Notes: a model not told the origin generated them from the letters alone. DNA of 64,000 bases from Timema cristinae (GCA_039000515.1 JBCFYV010000012.1:16634479-16698478); one strand, 5' to 3'. Positions 46,200-57,772 are shown, counted from the first letter of the stretch. Translations and numbers: made by a program.

Positions 46200-47835
46200 A
46201 TTTACTCTATTAAAGATATGACCCAGAGATTACAAAATTAAATTTAGAGTTAAAGTTCAGTTCAGGGTCCATTCAAGAAATCCGACCCGTGGATACCTGG
46301 TTACAAGTTCATTGGTGAGGTTCGCCTATAATGTCAATATTTCGAGATACTAATTTGTAGAGTTCTCGTACTAACCCTAGCAGCCTAAGCACATACATGC
46401 TATACATTTACCTCTCCACTCATTATCAATATGAAGTTAAGCCCTAACTGGCTATAGGTAACAATTCAGCATGATAGCCCAAAATAAAGTTAACTCTATT
46501 AGACCGCAAGGCCGTCACTTTCTTTACCTTACAAAACTGAGCTTAACTACATATAAACATGATTAAACATCATGGGCTGTAGCTTTAGTTTCATTTATCA
46601 AACCCTAAACTAGTAAACCTTATATCACTATACGTTACTAAGTTCAAATACCTATACATACAACTATGGTTAAACCTCATATGTTGTTATTTTAATAACC
46701 TTAACATCTGCTTGCCAGTATATCATAGACTTATAACTCTAGTCTAACCTGCTATACAATTTTAGGACCAATTCTATTAATGTTTCGGCTAGAAGAATCC
46801 TATGAGGCACATCAACAATACATGGTGTCAGAGACGACAATCCTACTCATTTAATATTTACATAAAGAACCTGATAATTTAAATTTAAATACAGAGCCAT
46901 GCTCTCAGCCTAAAAATCAGAGATACAACCAAATTCCAAGTTAACGTCAGATACGCCGTAATGGCTGTCCCCATTATTTAACTCCAATGATTGCTCTCAA
47001 TAACAATTCAGTCTAACCATGCGCTAACATAACGCCACCAAAACGTGTTTACGCCTAACACATAAAGCATAATAAAGTACCAAAGTTAAGTTTCATATAA
47101 AGATTATTTTACACCCCGGTTGAACGTAGCCCAAATATGACCGATTAAGGTAAGAGTGAAGATAGCACTTAAGGTGCACCAAAAGGATCTAAGTAAATTT
47201 TGACAAGCCGTGGATACGCCACTTAAATCCCATTAGTCATGAACTAAGTTAAATCTCTCGAAGTTAAGCCTAAACGGTAAATTTAGAAAACAGTTCCCCC
47301 CCATAATAATGCCAAAAGGAATTTCAAAGAATAAGTAATCCCAGAAGAGACGTCGGACAACACCCTCACCTTAATGAGCCTGTGGTATAGTTAGTAGAGA
47401 TTAGAAGCATACAGTCCTTTTTATACAATTTGTGAGCGTCGATTCTGACCTCAGAGAGGGGGAAATGAGGGAAGGAATAAATGAACGAAAGGAAACGAGC
47501 AGCGCTCAGTTGGGAGAAAATGGCAGCTCTGGGGTTTTAAAGATAGCGCTGATAGCATTTAATTTTAGGAGCACCGGAAGCAGCTCAAGTCAAGTTCGAC
47601 GATTTCTTCTTGGTGGGCGGGGCCTTAATCACAGTCGAAGTGAAGAGAGCGGCCCCACTCTCAGTGTCCGTTGGGTTTTCTCGAGTGCGTGCGTGTCCAA
47701 GGCGAGCGGAAAGTGGGCCCGTTCAACAGGCAGTTGGTGAGTTTAGACCCATATTACTTGGCGTTGAATTGGTTGAACTCGTACTCGTTTGTAAGATCGT
47801 TACAGATGTTTCAGTGAAAGCGTGCACCAATTAAA
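46200..47835 (+). repeat. Unclassified family E, copy 2, with a possible LTR
   Basis: Balanced-composition sequence followed by a GC-rich end. From 47450 a purine-rich tract ('gagagggggaaatgaggga') and downstream text resemble copy 1 near 16612. The 397-bp part at 47431-47827 begins TGTGAGCG and is bracketed by CAATT (47426-47430, 47828-47832), suggestive of a solo LTR, but it ends in CAC rather than CA. A 102-residue frame here has no family match. Confidence 0.3.
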
Positions 47836-48066
47836 CAGGGCATAGGGGATGCTCTACCGAAAATTTTGAGATAGGGAACGTGTGGTCTGTGAAGCCAGCT
47901 AGGTGGGATATGGGCCTAAACATGTCTAACACCGTTACTGATGTCCGGTTTATTTACAGCTAAACATTACCTGTGATTTATTTACATTTAGTTGTAACAT
48001 TACGTACAGGTAGTACTGTACATAATACCATATCAGTGACAAACCGGAGGAAATCTACCATTTCGT

Positions 48067-48300
48067 ACCTCACAGCAGTTGCTCAAAATGACGGCCACCA
48101 ACCCCAGTGCGAGCACCGTTCAAATATCCCATGCCACCATGCGTGTTGTGAATCACATCACAGGCGACGACAATCCTGGCAACCAATTCCAAGTATGTGT
48201 CCAATGGGGTCTCATACACCAGTGATTTGAGATATCTCCATACGAAATAGCCTTCAGGCTCTCCCACACATGTTAAGGCCCATATCTCCTTTCAATGAAA
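48067..48300 (-). pseudogene. Tc1/mariner-superfamily transposase, C-terminal remnant
   Basis: On the minus strand the frame 48070-48267 reads EGYFVWRYLKSLVYETPLDT, then LVARIVVACDVI, and ends GGRHFEQLL. This matches the C-terminal end of insect mariner-like transposases, where a W-x-YLKSLVYETP-type segment follows the last catalytic block and the protein ends near an HFEHLL motif. Upstream (higher coordinates) the frame is lost after about 48300, so the catalytic domain is missing. Some codons expected between VIHNTHGG and GGRHFE are also altered. Dead fragment. Confidence 0.75.
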
Positions 48301-48461
48301 CTTCCTGTAGTCTTTAGTCATATAGAAACTTAAATTGAATCGTACTAAAATTAATTACTGTCCAAAATTTGTAGGTAAAAATGTATGTATAGTTTGATAA
48401 ATATTATAACATGCATAACAAAGGAATGTTTTCTAGTTGTTTTTGAGGGGGGAAAAGAAGG

Positions 48462-48509
48462 AACTTTCAGAATGAACAAATTTCAAACTTTCAGAATGAA
48501 CAAATTTCA
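48462..48509. repeat. 24-bp perfect tandem duplication
   Basis: Two identical adjacent copies of a 24-base unit starting aactttcagaatgaac, with no mismatch. Confidence 0.9.
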
Positions 48510-48802
48510 GCTTGTAAGTTACTGTGTGTAGTAGGTATAGGCTGTGTAAGAGGAATTTAATAACATATATCACCATACACTAACTATTTGGATCATTTAT
48601 TTGTTCGAGCTAACCATAAAGCTAGCTTATTCAACAATTAAATACTAATAAGTGGTACAATACAATCATACACACTTTCTCACATAGTGTATTAAAACTT
48701 TAAAACTTGGAACCAAATTTTCTGTAAACTACTCTTAAATGAGTCTTCTTTATAATAACAAACATATCATTTTGTTAATCACAATAAACACTGTTCATAC
48801 CC

Positions 48803-49047
48803 TCTTCCGTGGCCTCATGGTCTAAGGCGCTCTTCTTGCAGTAGACTGGACTGCTGGTGATGGGGAGATCGAACTTCGAATCTCGGTAGGGTCTACTGCG
48901 TGCGGTTTTTCCAAATTATTTCTAATCTATATCTACGCAAATGTGGGTACACTTCCTCTAAAATATAACATTCCTAAACCCTAAAACTATAAGTATAGCT
49001 ATTACATAAATGTCTAACCCGAAATGGTAGTAAGATGCGGTGCTAAA
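48803..49047 (+). mobile_element. SINE family A, nearly full length
   Basis: Head 'cgtggcctcatggtctaagg', B box 'gaacttcgaatctcggtagg' near 48871, body 'acgcaaatgtgggtacactt', tail 'cgaaatggtagtaagatgcg' and 'gtgcta'. The imperfect direct repeat 'aaacact' flanks it (48786 and about 49049). Confidence 0.8.
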
Positions 49048-49609
49048 ACAAACACTCTTTATATATACATTCTAAACAAAATCGTTAAGGCCAATATAAA
49101 ATTAATTCAAACTTTCAAAATCACTCATCAGTCTGTAGCATGTCAATCAGACAGATTGGACATCTACAATTAAATGTTAATATTTTAATAACTTATGAAA
49201 GGAAGAAACAATATGTAATTGTTTAAGAAACAATATTAACAGTAATCTACCTCAAAATTTATTTTCTCTGACTAGATGCAGTTAATTGAAATTACGTATC
49301 TCCCTAAGTTGAAACACGTGGTCGTTAAAAATATAGTCCTTTGATAAATACTGTGGCAGTTATCACAGAAGAGGATTAATATTATCATATTTATGAATAT
49401 AATACGTAAACGCATACCCTCTGCCACTGGATGATGTCGGATAAATTTATATACGCTTGCCATGCTGTCTACAAGAAAATATAGTAAAGTACATCTATAT
49501 CACAAATTCTCACAAAAATAATAATGATCCTAAATAACATTAAAACTGATATATTTAAATATAAGATGCTTTGGTGTCTACTCACCATTTCAAGATGTCC
49601 TTGGATTCG
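49048..49609. other. AT-rich sequence, nothing recognised
   Basis: A family A-rep-like phrase in inverted orientation lies near 49105-49130. Otherwise nothing. Confidence 0.35.
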
Positions 49610-50120
49610 CTTGTCACACATGTGAAGCTCAAGATTATTCAATGATGGCGGCCTCACCTACTATCGTAACTACACCTGACAAACAAATGAAGTGGATTTT
49701 GGGATCGACCCACTGACCTACATAGCGTCAGACAAGACTAGTGGCGATTCAAGGAAACATGCTCCCCCTTTTTCCTGCAAGCGTCACTCCATTTCACCTT
49801 GCCTTGATCCGTCTTTCTTCTTGTCTATATTCCTGTGTTTATTACCCTTTTTGCTTTGTTCCATTCGTATCAGATTTGGAATATATAAAGGACACCAGCC
49901 AGGTTCACATTATACCCAATTTACTGCTATCCAGCGTCAAAGGAGGAACGTCTGCACTGTGCCGCATAAAAGAACACGATGACGATGAAGTTTGAGGCGT
50001 CGTATACACCCCACCATGGACAGGATGACGGACTACGATGACAACCGTGAAGTTTGAGGCGTTGGATACACCGCCATCATGGATAGGACTACGGACTTCG
50101 ATCAAATAAGTATCGTGAAA
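49610..50120 (+). other. LTR- or promoter-like block with a 60-bp tandem duplication
   Basis: Pyrimidine-rich text leads to a strong TATA-like 'aatatataaaggacacc' at about 49878. Further down, a unit of about 60 bp ('gaagtttgaggcgtcgtata', 'caccatggacaggatgacgg') is duplicated at about 49978-50036 and 50037-50100. The composition fits an LTR or core promoter with downstream repeats. No bounding direct repeat was found, so the class is unproven. Confidence 0.35.
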
Positions 50121-50925
50121 TAATTAACGAGTCCTTATGACTTGTTATCTAGTTTTTTGTTGTAAAAAATAAGCAAAGTCCATTTGGACACTTTTTTAGT
50201 ATTCTGTATGTAGCCGGAGACGGTTTTAATTTGTTTTGACAGTATGTCGTGTTGACAGTATGTCATTGACAGTTATCTACTTTAGGTCTTGTTGACTCCC
50301 AAGCTAAAAGGTTAATAATATTGTTTAAATATTATGTCCTCCAGAATGAGGGACATGTCTTATAATTACTAGTTTCATATATTATAAATCAGTGGAATGC
50401 AGTAATGTCTTAGTTAGAGACTTGCTAAACGTCCACAAGTTCCATTAGTCTATTTTGACCCAACGTAACTCATGACGCCGTGAACGTCATGTACACCTGT
50501 TTAATTTTTGTATGGTTACAACCAGGTTGTCTGTATTGTATTCCATTTCTCAGTTGAGTAGATGGAACTCTTTATTTTGTGTTAGCTAAGCAGTCACGCT
50601 TCTCGTGCGGTTTTAGCTACGGTGGGCAAACCAAGGAAACTGCTATAGAGTCATAGTGGGGTTCGCGAATTAATACCCTTTTCTTTGCCTAGTTTTTGGT
50701 CTCCTATTGTGTTGGTATTACCCATAGTGTAATTGCAATTAGATTTGTTTGTACTATTGAATTCTTTAGCAGTACCGCAGGAAAAGACAGCCATAGTACT
50801 TTTGTTGACACCTGTTTATTAACCATAAACCTCTGTAGTCAAGGAACTTTTCTATTGTTTATTATTACACAAAATGTTTCATAGAGTTTATCTTACAACC
50901 CAATCTAGCATACCTGATTAAGAGT
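50121..50925. other. Unassigned spacer
   Basis: The short tandem 'ttgacagtatgtc' is repeated near 50237-50270. Nothing else recognised. Confidence 0.35.
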
Positions 50926-50975
50926 TTTATATAATATATATTATATATATATATATATATAATATATTATGTATA
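50926..50975. repeat. Palindromic AT/TA tract
   Basis: 'ataatatatattatatata...' is self-complementary over about 40 bases and could extrude a cruciform or template-switch. Confidence 0.8.
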
Positions 50976-51380
50976 CATCTTGTTCTATATTTTGTTATTA
51001 ACTATTATTTTCTTCTTTAGAAAAATGCATCCATTAGCCCGGCTCCTGCACAGCCCTAGTAGCTACAGCAGAATAATCAAATTCTCAAAGTCTAATTGTC
51101 TGCATCTAAAATTCAAAGTACAGCCCGTAACATATTGTAAGCCTAATTTTTTTTATAACTTTTTCTTTGTTTAATAAATCCATTTATTGTTTAAACTTAT
51201 TCTTTTTCAATTCAAACCATGTGTTGGTGCAAGTCAACCATCCTTAAACAAATTGTTACTCAAAAACCAAATATATTGTATTATTTGGGAGATTAAATAT
51301 TCCTTAGAAATCCATTTTAATCAAAATAGTTTTGATTCAATTTCAAAAAATGTCTAATTAAAAAAAATATTTTTATTAAA
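50976..51380. other. AT-rich sequence, nothing recognised
   Basis: No supported feature. Confidence 0.4.
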
Positions 51381-51650
51381 CTAACCTAAATTTAAAGGAT
51401 AGGGTTGAAGTAAGAAATATTCCAAGTTATAGCCATAAAATATATAAATATAATGTTTGAACAAAATCCACCGTACCGTTTCAGATCTGTGGCTAGCGAC
51501 AGACGGACAGCCAGACAGACAGCAATGAGTACAGATATAATGGTAAAATCTACTTTTATGAGTTGAGGGGTACATAAATCTTAAAAATTTATCGTAACCT
51601 CAAGGCTGAACATTTTTATGATTACAATACTTTCTCATGATATGATTACT
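51381..51650 (-). repeat. Dispersed repeat family A-rep, head part
   Basis: Inverted head: 'cctaaatttaaaggataggg', 'aacaaaatccaccgtaccgt', 'gacagacggacagccagaca', 'gattacaatactttctcatg'. Confidence 0.65.
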
Positions 51651-51654
51651 TTGT

Positions 51655-52080
51655 AGTCACGTCTTACTACACGTCAGTACAATACATATTTTAATTACTC
51701 TGATGGGTGACCTGTGGTCTAGGGGTAAGGTGTCATACTTCTATGCTGGCGGCCGGGGTTCAATCCCAGGTCCCGGCACAGATTTATCTGATTACCAAAC
51801 TACTTCCTTCACCTCTGACAAGATATCTTGTGAATTTGGGGAATGCCAGGCCTCCACCATGGTTCGGATTCCACGTTAAACTGTAGGGCCTTCATTTAAT
51901 CTCACAATCACCCTACCATTACACATTAGCGTAAGTGCGTATAACCCGAATGGGTAGTAAGACGCGGTGCTAATAATCAATCATTAGAAAAAATTACCTT
52001 CAATACACCCAGTCGGGATCCTAACCCGACCTCACCACCACTGTAGGCTGGATCAGATATGTCTGGCAGTTAGTTCACGT
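51655..52080 (-). mobile_element. SINE family A interrupted by a SINE family B
   Basis: Tail-side family A text at 51655-51703 ('cacgtcttactacacgtcag', 'taattactctgatg') and head-side text at 51985-52080 ('ttcaatacacccagtcggga') are separated by a complete family B element on the opposite strand. Confidence 0.65.
51704..51980 (+). mobile_element. SINE family B, full length
   Basis: tRNA-like head at 51704-51779 with A box TGGTCTAGGGG (51715-51725) and B box GGTTCAATCCC (51757-51767). A body follows ('cctctgacaagatatcttgt', 'ggttcggattccacgttaaa'), then the tail shared with family A (cgtataacccgaatgggtag, taagacgcggtgctaa). The head differs from family A, so the families arose from different tRNA-like promoters but share their 3' end. 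Confidence 0.88.
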
Positions 52081-52279
52081 ATATACCGAAACGGATAAAA
52101 CAAATGTTATTTTACTGTATATTTACTCAATTTTACCGCTACTTTATTTGTTAATTAAGATGTTTGTATCACTACCCTGTCAATAACATAAAAAAATCCG
52201 CTCTGGTGGCAGCGTGGTCTAACGCGTTACTCTCTCTAGACGCGCAATGACGGGGAAATCAAGTTTCGAATCTCGCTTA

Positions 52280-52891
52280 AAATGCAGGCCACACACGTTA
52301 CGATATACTTGCGCAAGTTTAGACTTGCACAAGTATGCATGATGCCCGTATAGACCACAAACGGCTCAAGTTTACTTGTAACGATATAATTTCTGTTAAA
52401 GTGACCGTCCAGAAGTGTCGTTTTGCGCGATAATGGCATCCATTGATGACACTTTGGCAATAGTTGGCTTAATATTTGCTACAAAAAACAGAAAAGACTT
52501 AAAATAAACCGAACTGTTTGGTGTAAAGACTGGTTAATGAAAAGAGAGCTTTATTCGCACATCAACTTATTAAACGAATTGAAATTTGCACCCAGCCCAC
52601 ACCCCCCGATAAACTCACCATAAAACTAAGTAGCCGGTTACCAATACCGAAACTCAACGTTCCAAGGTTGTAACTGTAACCGTTTGGAACAGGTACAGAG
52701 AATATCGGTATCGTCACATCCCTACCACTGAAACTTGCGCGACATGCCACACACGCTCAAGTAAACTTGCGCAAAGGAATATTTGCACAAGCTCGGAATC
52801 GAAAATTGAAAAATCCCACAACTTGCGCAAAAATCTTCCAACACACGTTACTGTATACTGCGCAAGTATATCGTAACGTGTGTGGCTGGCA
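52280..52891. mobile_element. PIF/Harbinger derivative, 612 bp
   Basis: The inverted ends share 'gccacacacgttacgatata' and 'cttgcgca' (about 30 bp, outermost bases imperfect). They are flanked by TTA at 52277-52279 and 52892-52894, the 3-bp target duplication of PIF/Harbinger. Internally the perfect palindrome ACTTGCGCAAGT and variants recur near 52308, 52324, 52734, 52758, 52819 and 52857. A broken piece of the nuclease gene remains. Too short to be autonomous. Confidence 0.75.
52433..52590 (+). pseudogene. PIF/Harbinger nuclease, N-terminal remnant
   Basis: An ATG at 52433 opens a frame with MASIDDTLAIVGLIFATK and then a stop. One frame over, the text continues NRTVWCKDWLMKRELYSHIN and then LLNELKF. 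This resembles the start of insect Harbinger (HARBI1-like) nucleases, which have an R-R-x-W-x-x-x-W-L-x-R segment followed by Y/F-x-x-L-x-x-E-L. The catalytic domain is deleted. A single frameshift separates the two pieces. Confidence 0.6.
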
Positions 52892-53047
52892 TTAGGTGTA
52901 CTGAGATTGGCTTTTACAAAATTGTTTTTCACTTTTCCTTTACGCAAATGCAGGTATTCTTCCTACTAGTATAACCTTTCTAATCCCTAAGACCATTAGA
53001 GTAATTAGGACATAGCTATAACCCTGAAAGGCTGGTATGACGAAGTA

Positions 53048-53454
53048 TTAAAAGAAATGTAAAAAAAACAACTTAAAATATAAAAAATAATGGATAGTGA
53101 TGACTTTAAGGGAATGTATCAACATAATCAGGGATTATAAATTTAATTGTGGTAAAGTTCCACCCTAGTAAGTATGAATGGGAATTGAACTCCGGTCAGA
53201 GTCAAATTATAATCGTAAAACTACCTCACTGTGCCAATGACACGTTTTCCTGTATTCTTATTTCCGTCTATCTTTGTACTGTAACAACATTGTTTTTATT
53301 GTTTCGCCTGCTTTATCAATTTCATCGTTTTCTGACAAACATCTCGTTCTCTACTAAATATGTATAAGCACCGCGTAAGAGCCAAGCCACGCAACTGTTT
53401 AAAGAGAAGCTATAATCGGCATGATTTAAAAACTGGTTCACAATTTTTTATTTT
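53048..53454. other. AT-rich sequence, nothing firm
   Basis: A B-box-like complement near 53175 ('gaatgggaattgaactccgg') hints at a worn SINE head. Confidence 0.3.
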
Positions 53455-53600
53455 GTTTTGCGCCTCATTACCGACTCACTGTGGAAGTGATTAGTTACAC
53501 TAGTAGAGTATGAATAATAAAGGTATAATGTAGAGGCTATGAGCTCACATTTGCGCGTGGATAAAGTAGGAAACCATTTTAATGCAAATATTTATATATA
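53455..53600 (-). mobile_element. SINE family A, degenerate
   Basis: 'gcgcctcattaccgactcac', 'tgagctcacatttgcgcgtg', 'gataaagtaggaaaccattt' in minus-strand family A order. Confidence 0.45.
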
Positions 53601-55109
53601 TATTTATGGACATTTTATGTCATGCCATAGCTATTCTAAATTTTGTTAAGTTATTTACAAACAGTTTTGGGTTACCAGTAATGCCTTGAACAAGATTCGA
53701 ATATCTGCCCAATCTACAGAAGATATTTTTTCCTAAATAGTTTTTCGTCTCTCCACATGAATTTGTTATATGCATTATATATTTCCGTAATTATACTATT
53801 AGAGTGATTAAATAGGAATAATTTTGACAGTTACTAAGACGTTGTGCGAAAATAATATATCTCCAATCGAAGGGATTAAACTGATTCTACAGCTCATCTA
53901 CGGTTGGAGTGTAGTAAGTGACATCTAGCAGACTAATGCCAACCTATTCGTAAACAATTATCATTTTCTTAATAATACTATATTATCAATAAAAAAACTG
54001 TTATCAAACACTTCTAATAATACTTCCAACCAATATTTCTAATAAAGAACTTCTGTTATGTCGCTTACTTACACTCCCAACATAATTTATCCACAACTAT
54101 CCTAGAGAACGTAATTACACGTTCAATAAATAGTATTTCTTCTACTTTTTTTTTAAGGGACTTCCAATATCACTGGATACAGAACTTTTATTTGTTCTAA
54201 GAACCCTTAGTTATAAAGATACTTTCAAGGATCGTGTAAACAGTCGTAATTCTCGACTAATCGGATCACTTTTTCCAAGTTCTAACAAGGTTCATAGGGG
54301 ACTTGACCTTTTCAAGAAGATGTTTTCCTTGAAGTACATCCTCCACCCTTATTTTATTGGGAGATATTATATTTTAACCTATAAAGGCTCTTGTTTGTTT
54401 GGTATGTGTAATACAGTGAATACTAATGGTTTAACCAGATACTTATAAGATAGGAGGATAGCTTACTACAGTTTCCCTAAACTTTCGCCATTCACCTACC
54501 ATTTCGGCTCTTAAAAAATAGGAAACAAATACATTTATATTGTAATTTAAGTTATAAATGTATTTCTGAATTTCAGTTAGGCTCAAAATAAACAAAGCAA
54601 TGAAAGAGGAAATTAAAGTCTTATAGATGTCCATGATATCAAAGTCAAAATTTGACATAATTTGCTTATCAGGTAGTTAAACATATTTTATGATTAATAG
54701 AACTCAGCGTATTCCTGGGAATTCACGTAAATGCAAGCACACATTGTGTTGAAGAGTGGGCACACCATACTGATAAATCACACTTGGGAAATCAACTTTA
54801 ATGCAATCGAGTGGGTTTTAAATCCCAATCTCTTCATCAATGGCTATCAATTACGTACATTGTCCACCGGGCCTCTGTTGCGGTTTTATAAAAGCTTTCA
54901 GTTTGTTCTTATTTTTTGGATATGTATATAAGTTAATATCACTTTTGAAACGTGCGGTCTAATTTGTACAGATGAAGCTAAACAATATTTTTCCAAACTT
55001 GGGTGACTGTACTGGTGAACATTATGCACGGGTTCGAAATTATAAAAAAAAACTCTGTTTATAAAGAAGTTTAGGATTATGGGGACTGTCAGCGTTTACT
55101 CGATAGTAT
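53601..55109. other. AT-rich sequence, nothing recognised
   Basis: No supported feature. Confidence 0.4.
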
Positions 55110-55290
55110 CCGAACCAATGGTCACGAGGTCTAAGACATAATTGCAGTGACGAGTAAGTAGAGGTTTGAATCTAGGCCGGATGGTCACACGGGGGATATT
55201 ATGATATATAGTTGTGGTTTAACCATTCTATCATTGTACACAACTGTAGGTACGCGTCATGTAAACTAGCTTCCTAATTATTAGTCTTAG
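55110..55290 (+). mobile_element. SINE head, degenerate
   Basis: 'ccaatggtcacgaggtctaa' (A-box-like) and 'agaggtttgaatctaggccg' (B-box-like) are spaced as in family A. The body is unrecognisable. Confidence 0.45.
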
Positions 55291-56075
55291 ATTAAGTCAT
55301 TCATAACTATTGTTTTAAAAATCTTTAAAAAAATAGTTAGTAAGTCTTATCTTCCCTTGAACGTCATACAAATGATAAATAAAACCACATTCACATACGG
55401 TCACATCATATGTGGCCATACACACGTGTTCACACATTGTAAGCAAAAACAATGAGGATGTGACCTTTTGTGTGTGTGTTTGTGTGATGGAAAGAGACCC
55501 TCTATCAGAACCGCATGCTCTATGTATGGAAAAAACACTTGTCATCATAAATTCGCTCATAAAATCAATATTTGCAATATAGGATAAAACAAAAATGAAA
55601 CCGCAGAAATAATAACAAGCAGTGAAATAAAAAATGTATTCCTAAAATGTATTGTGTTAAATGTGATTTTATATAAAACCTAATTGGAGAAAGGGTGACA
55701 TGAAATGGGTTTTAGCTAGGGATTGATATAAACATTACCGGAAAGGGTTTGTTTAGTGGTTTCCACTAATGATTCAGCGAGGAGAGGGTGATATTCATTA
55801 ATGACCAAGTGTGGAGAGTTATCCTTTCTAACCCTCAATTCTATAGTAAGGGTGTTGGCATACCAGAACTTTTTAGATAAATCGTATTTTTGGATCCAAA
55901 TAAATTATTCTGACTTTTTTTTTTATTTCTGAAAGTATTTGAAAATATATATATTCTTTTCTTTAAAAGACGTTTAGTTAATTGAAATAATTTAGAGCTA
56001 TCTCTAAAAACTATTAATGTAAATAGTTGAATTTTGTTTTTGATGTAATGACTTGCTATGGATGATCCTGTAAAG
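55291..56075. other. AT-rich sequence
   Basis: The last part (about 56046-56075, 'taatgacttgctatggatga' to 'gtaaag') recurs at 62669-62702 without the insertion that follows here. Otherwise nothing. Confidence 0.4.
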
Positions 56076-56170
56076 CAGCAGTTCCCAACCTTTTTTCACT
56101 TGCGTGCCCCTTGATAGCTCATTTCCGTGAATTGTGCCTAACACATTAGATTTATTAATTTATTTATAAA
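56076..56170 (+). mobile_element. hAT-like terminal fragment
   Basis: CAGCAGTTCCCAACCTTTTT is the kind of terminus seen in hAT transposons (CAG-x-GGTTCCCAACC type), and 'gcgtgcccctt' follows. It starts exactly where similarity to 62669-62702 ends. No second end or 8-bp duplication was found, so the copy is truncated. Confidence 0.5.
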
Positions 56171-56172
56171 TT

Positions 56173-56850
56173 AACTAGTGAATCCCCGTTTTTGCACGAG
56201 ATATTATGTTATTATTTATTTTTGGATGAAATAAGGATATTTTGTTTGAATCTTATTGGAATGGTTCTTAGCGCTACCCGAGAAACACCGCGAGGAGGTG
56301 ACCATGCATAGTTTCTCATGGGGAGTTTTATTTTCGGCGAGCCCCCTTTCATACTGCCTGGGACATTATCAGTTGACGTGGTTGGACAAGTCTCCCTCCT
56401 CCCCACCACCACACACCCCCATGGGCCGGGACCTCTCACTCTCACAGACCCTACAAACACCAAAATATAAACTACAGACCTCTACCGTGTCTTGAAGTCG
56501 CATATTAAAACGTAATTACATATTTTAATTTATTGTCTGTATTCATTTTTCCACCCCTTAGAAGCATCTACGAAGTTAAAAATAATTGCTATATTTTTCC
56601 GAAGGCATTATTAGAACAAACGTATCGGAATATTACCCTCTAAACGCTTAAAAAGAGTTTATAAAGCAATATTGTTGATTAGGGTAGCTAATCCGATTTC
56701 ACCCCTTTAATCACGAGACATCGTAATGAAATATATTTACTTATAAGGAACACCTGTGCCCAAATGTCAGCCCTCTAGCTTCATGGGAAGTGTGAGAATT
56801 TAAGAGTGAGTCAGTCAGTCAGGGCTTTCTTTTTTATATATATATAGAGA
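56173..56850 (+). mobile_element. Interspersed repeat ending in TCAG and TA runs
   Basis: Begins 'ctagtgaatccccgtttttg' and ends 'gagtcagtcagtcagggctt' followed by 'tttatatatatatagagaga'. This organisation resembles the retroelement-like repeat at 25079-25381. The internal GC-rich part at 56260-56450 has short frames without family resemblance. Confidence 0.45.
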
Positions 56851-57272
56851 GATTATAACATATATTTAATGTTTGAAATTGAAATCATTTTCTTGTCAAA
56901 TATAGAAGAAACCTTGTGCCTCCCCTCGTCACATCGTTGAGTTAATTTCATATATTTGACTATCTTTTTCTTACACTGCTGGAATAATATGAATCTCTTT
57001 CCATATAATTCATCTCATGGTATTCACCCATTTTTCACATTACCTCGCTTAAGATGAGAATGTAGGGACGCGATATTTTTTTTATCAGTTTTTATATATA
57101 ATATTCTTTGTCTTAAAATAAATCAAATATTACTTCAGTGCAAACATAGCATTTAATTTTAATATTTCTTGAGTATCTGTCAAGAGTGCCCTGGAATTCA
57201 ATGACAACTGTTATCTTCATTTAAAAAGTTTGTCACATATTATTGTTTATTGCGAGTAACGTTTTATTTTCA
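56851..57272. other. AT-rich sequence, nothing recognised
   Basis: No supported feature. Confidence 0.4.
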
Positions 57273-57740
57273 TCGTTAGTGTTAACAATTTAAGGTACTT
57301 GCTAACGATTTATTGTAGATGGCTAAGTTCATATCAAGCTATCCACCAAGTGTAAGAAATAATATAGCCACCAAATTTTGAAATCAGCAATAATATGTGG
57401 TAAATTAGTGCTCGATTATCGTTGTTAGTGCTGCAAATATTAGACATTTATTAACCCTGTATTACGGTCGGTGAGATTGAAATCAAGTTGGCCAATCTAT
57501 TTAAGAAATAGTATGGGTATAAGATGGTGAAAACACCAACGTTAGAGCTCTAATAGGGATGGATTCTCATCGTTGGTAATGCCAACTTAAGGCATTTACA
57601 AACGATTCACTATGGGCGGCTAAGTTTATATAAAGTTATCCCCAAGGTCTAAAAACTTCCAGCGTTTGTTGTCCGTTAGTATTGGTTCGTACTCTGTTTT
57701 AATTATTAGAGCTGCAAATATAAAATATTTATCCACTCGT
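57273..57740 (+). repeat. ~300-bp diverged direct duplication
   Basis: 'gatttattgtagatggctaa' and the downstream 'gctgcaaatattagacattt' (57305-57455) recur as 'gattcactatgggcggctaa' and 'gctgcaaatataaaatattt' (57604-57740). It leads directly into the 83-bp satellite, so it may be its flanking or founder sequence. Confidence 0.6.
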
Positions 57741-57772
57741 AATAAATCATTAGTAAGTTTATATAGAATGAA

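Larger units (their letters stand above)
52207..53047 (+). mobile_element. SINE family A interrupted by a PIF/Harbinger element
   Basis: Head and B box at 52207-52276 ('ggtggcagcgtggtctaacg', 'caagtttcgaatctcg'). The body resumes at 52892 with 'ttaggtgtactgagattggc', then 'acgcaaatgcaggtattctt', 'ctaatccctaagaccattag' and a worn tail. Confidence 0.75.

Noticed and set aside
49105..49130. Second hammerhead core (CTGATGA on the minus strand)
   Set aside because: No stem II or GAAAC closure; the text belongs to the family A-rep repeat.
51704..51779. tRNA gene on the plus strand
   Set aside because: Same reasoning: it is the promoter head of a family B SINE.
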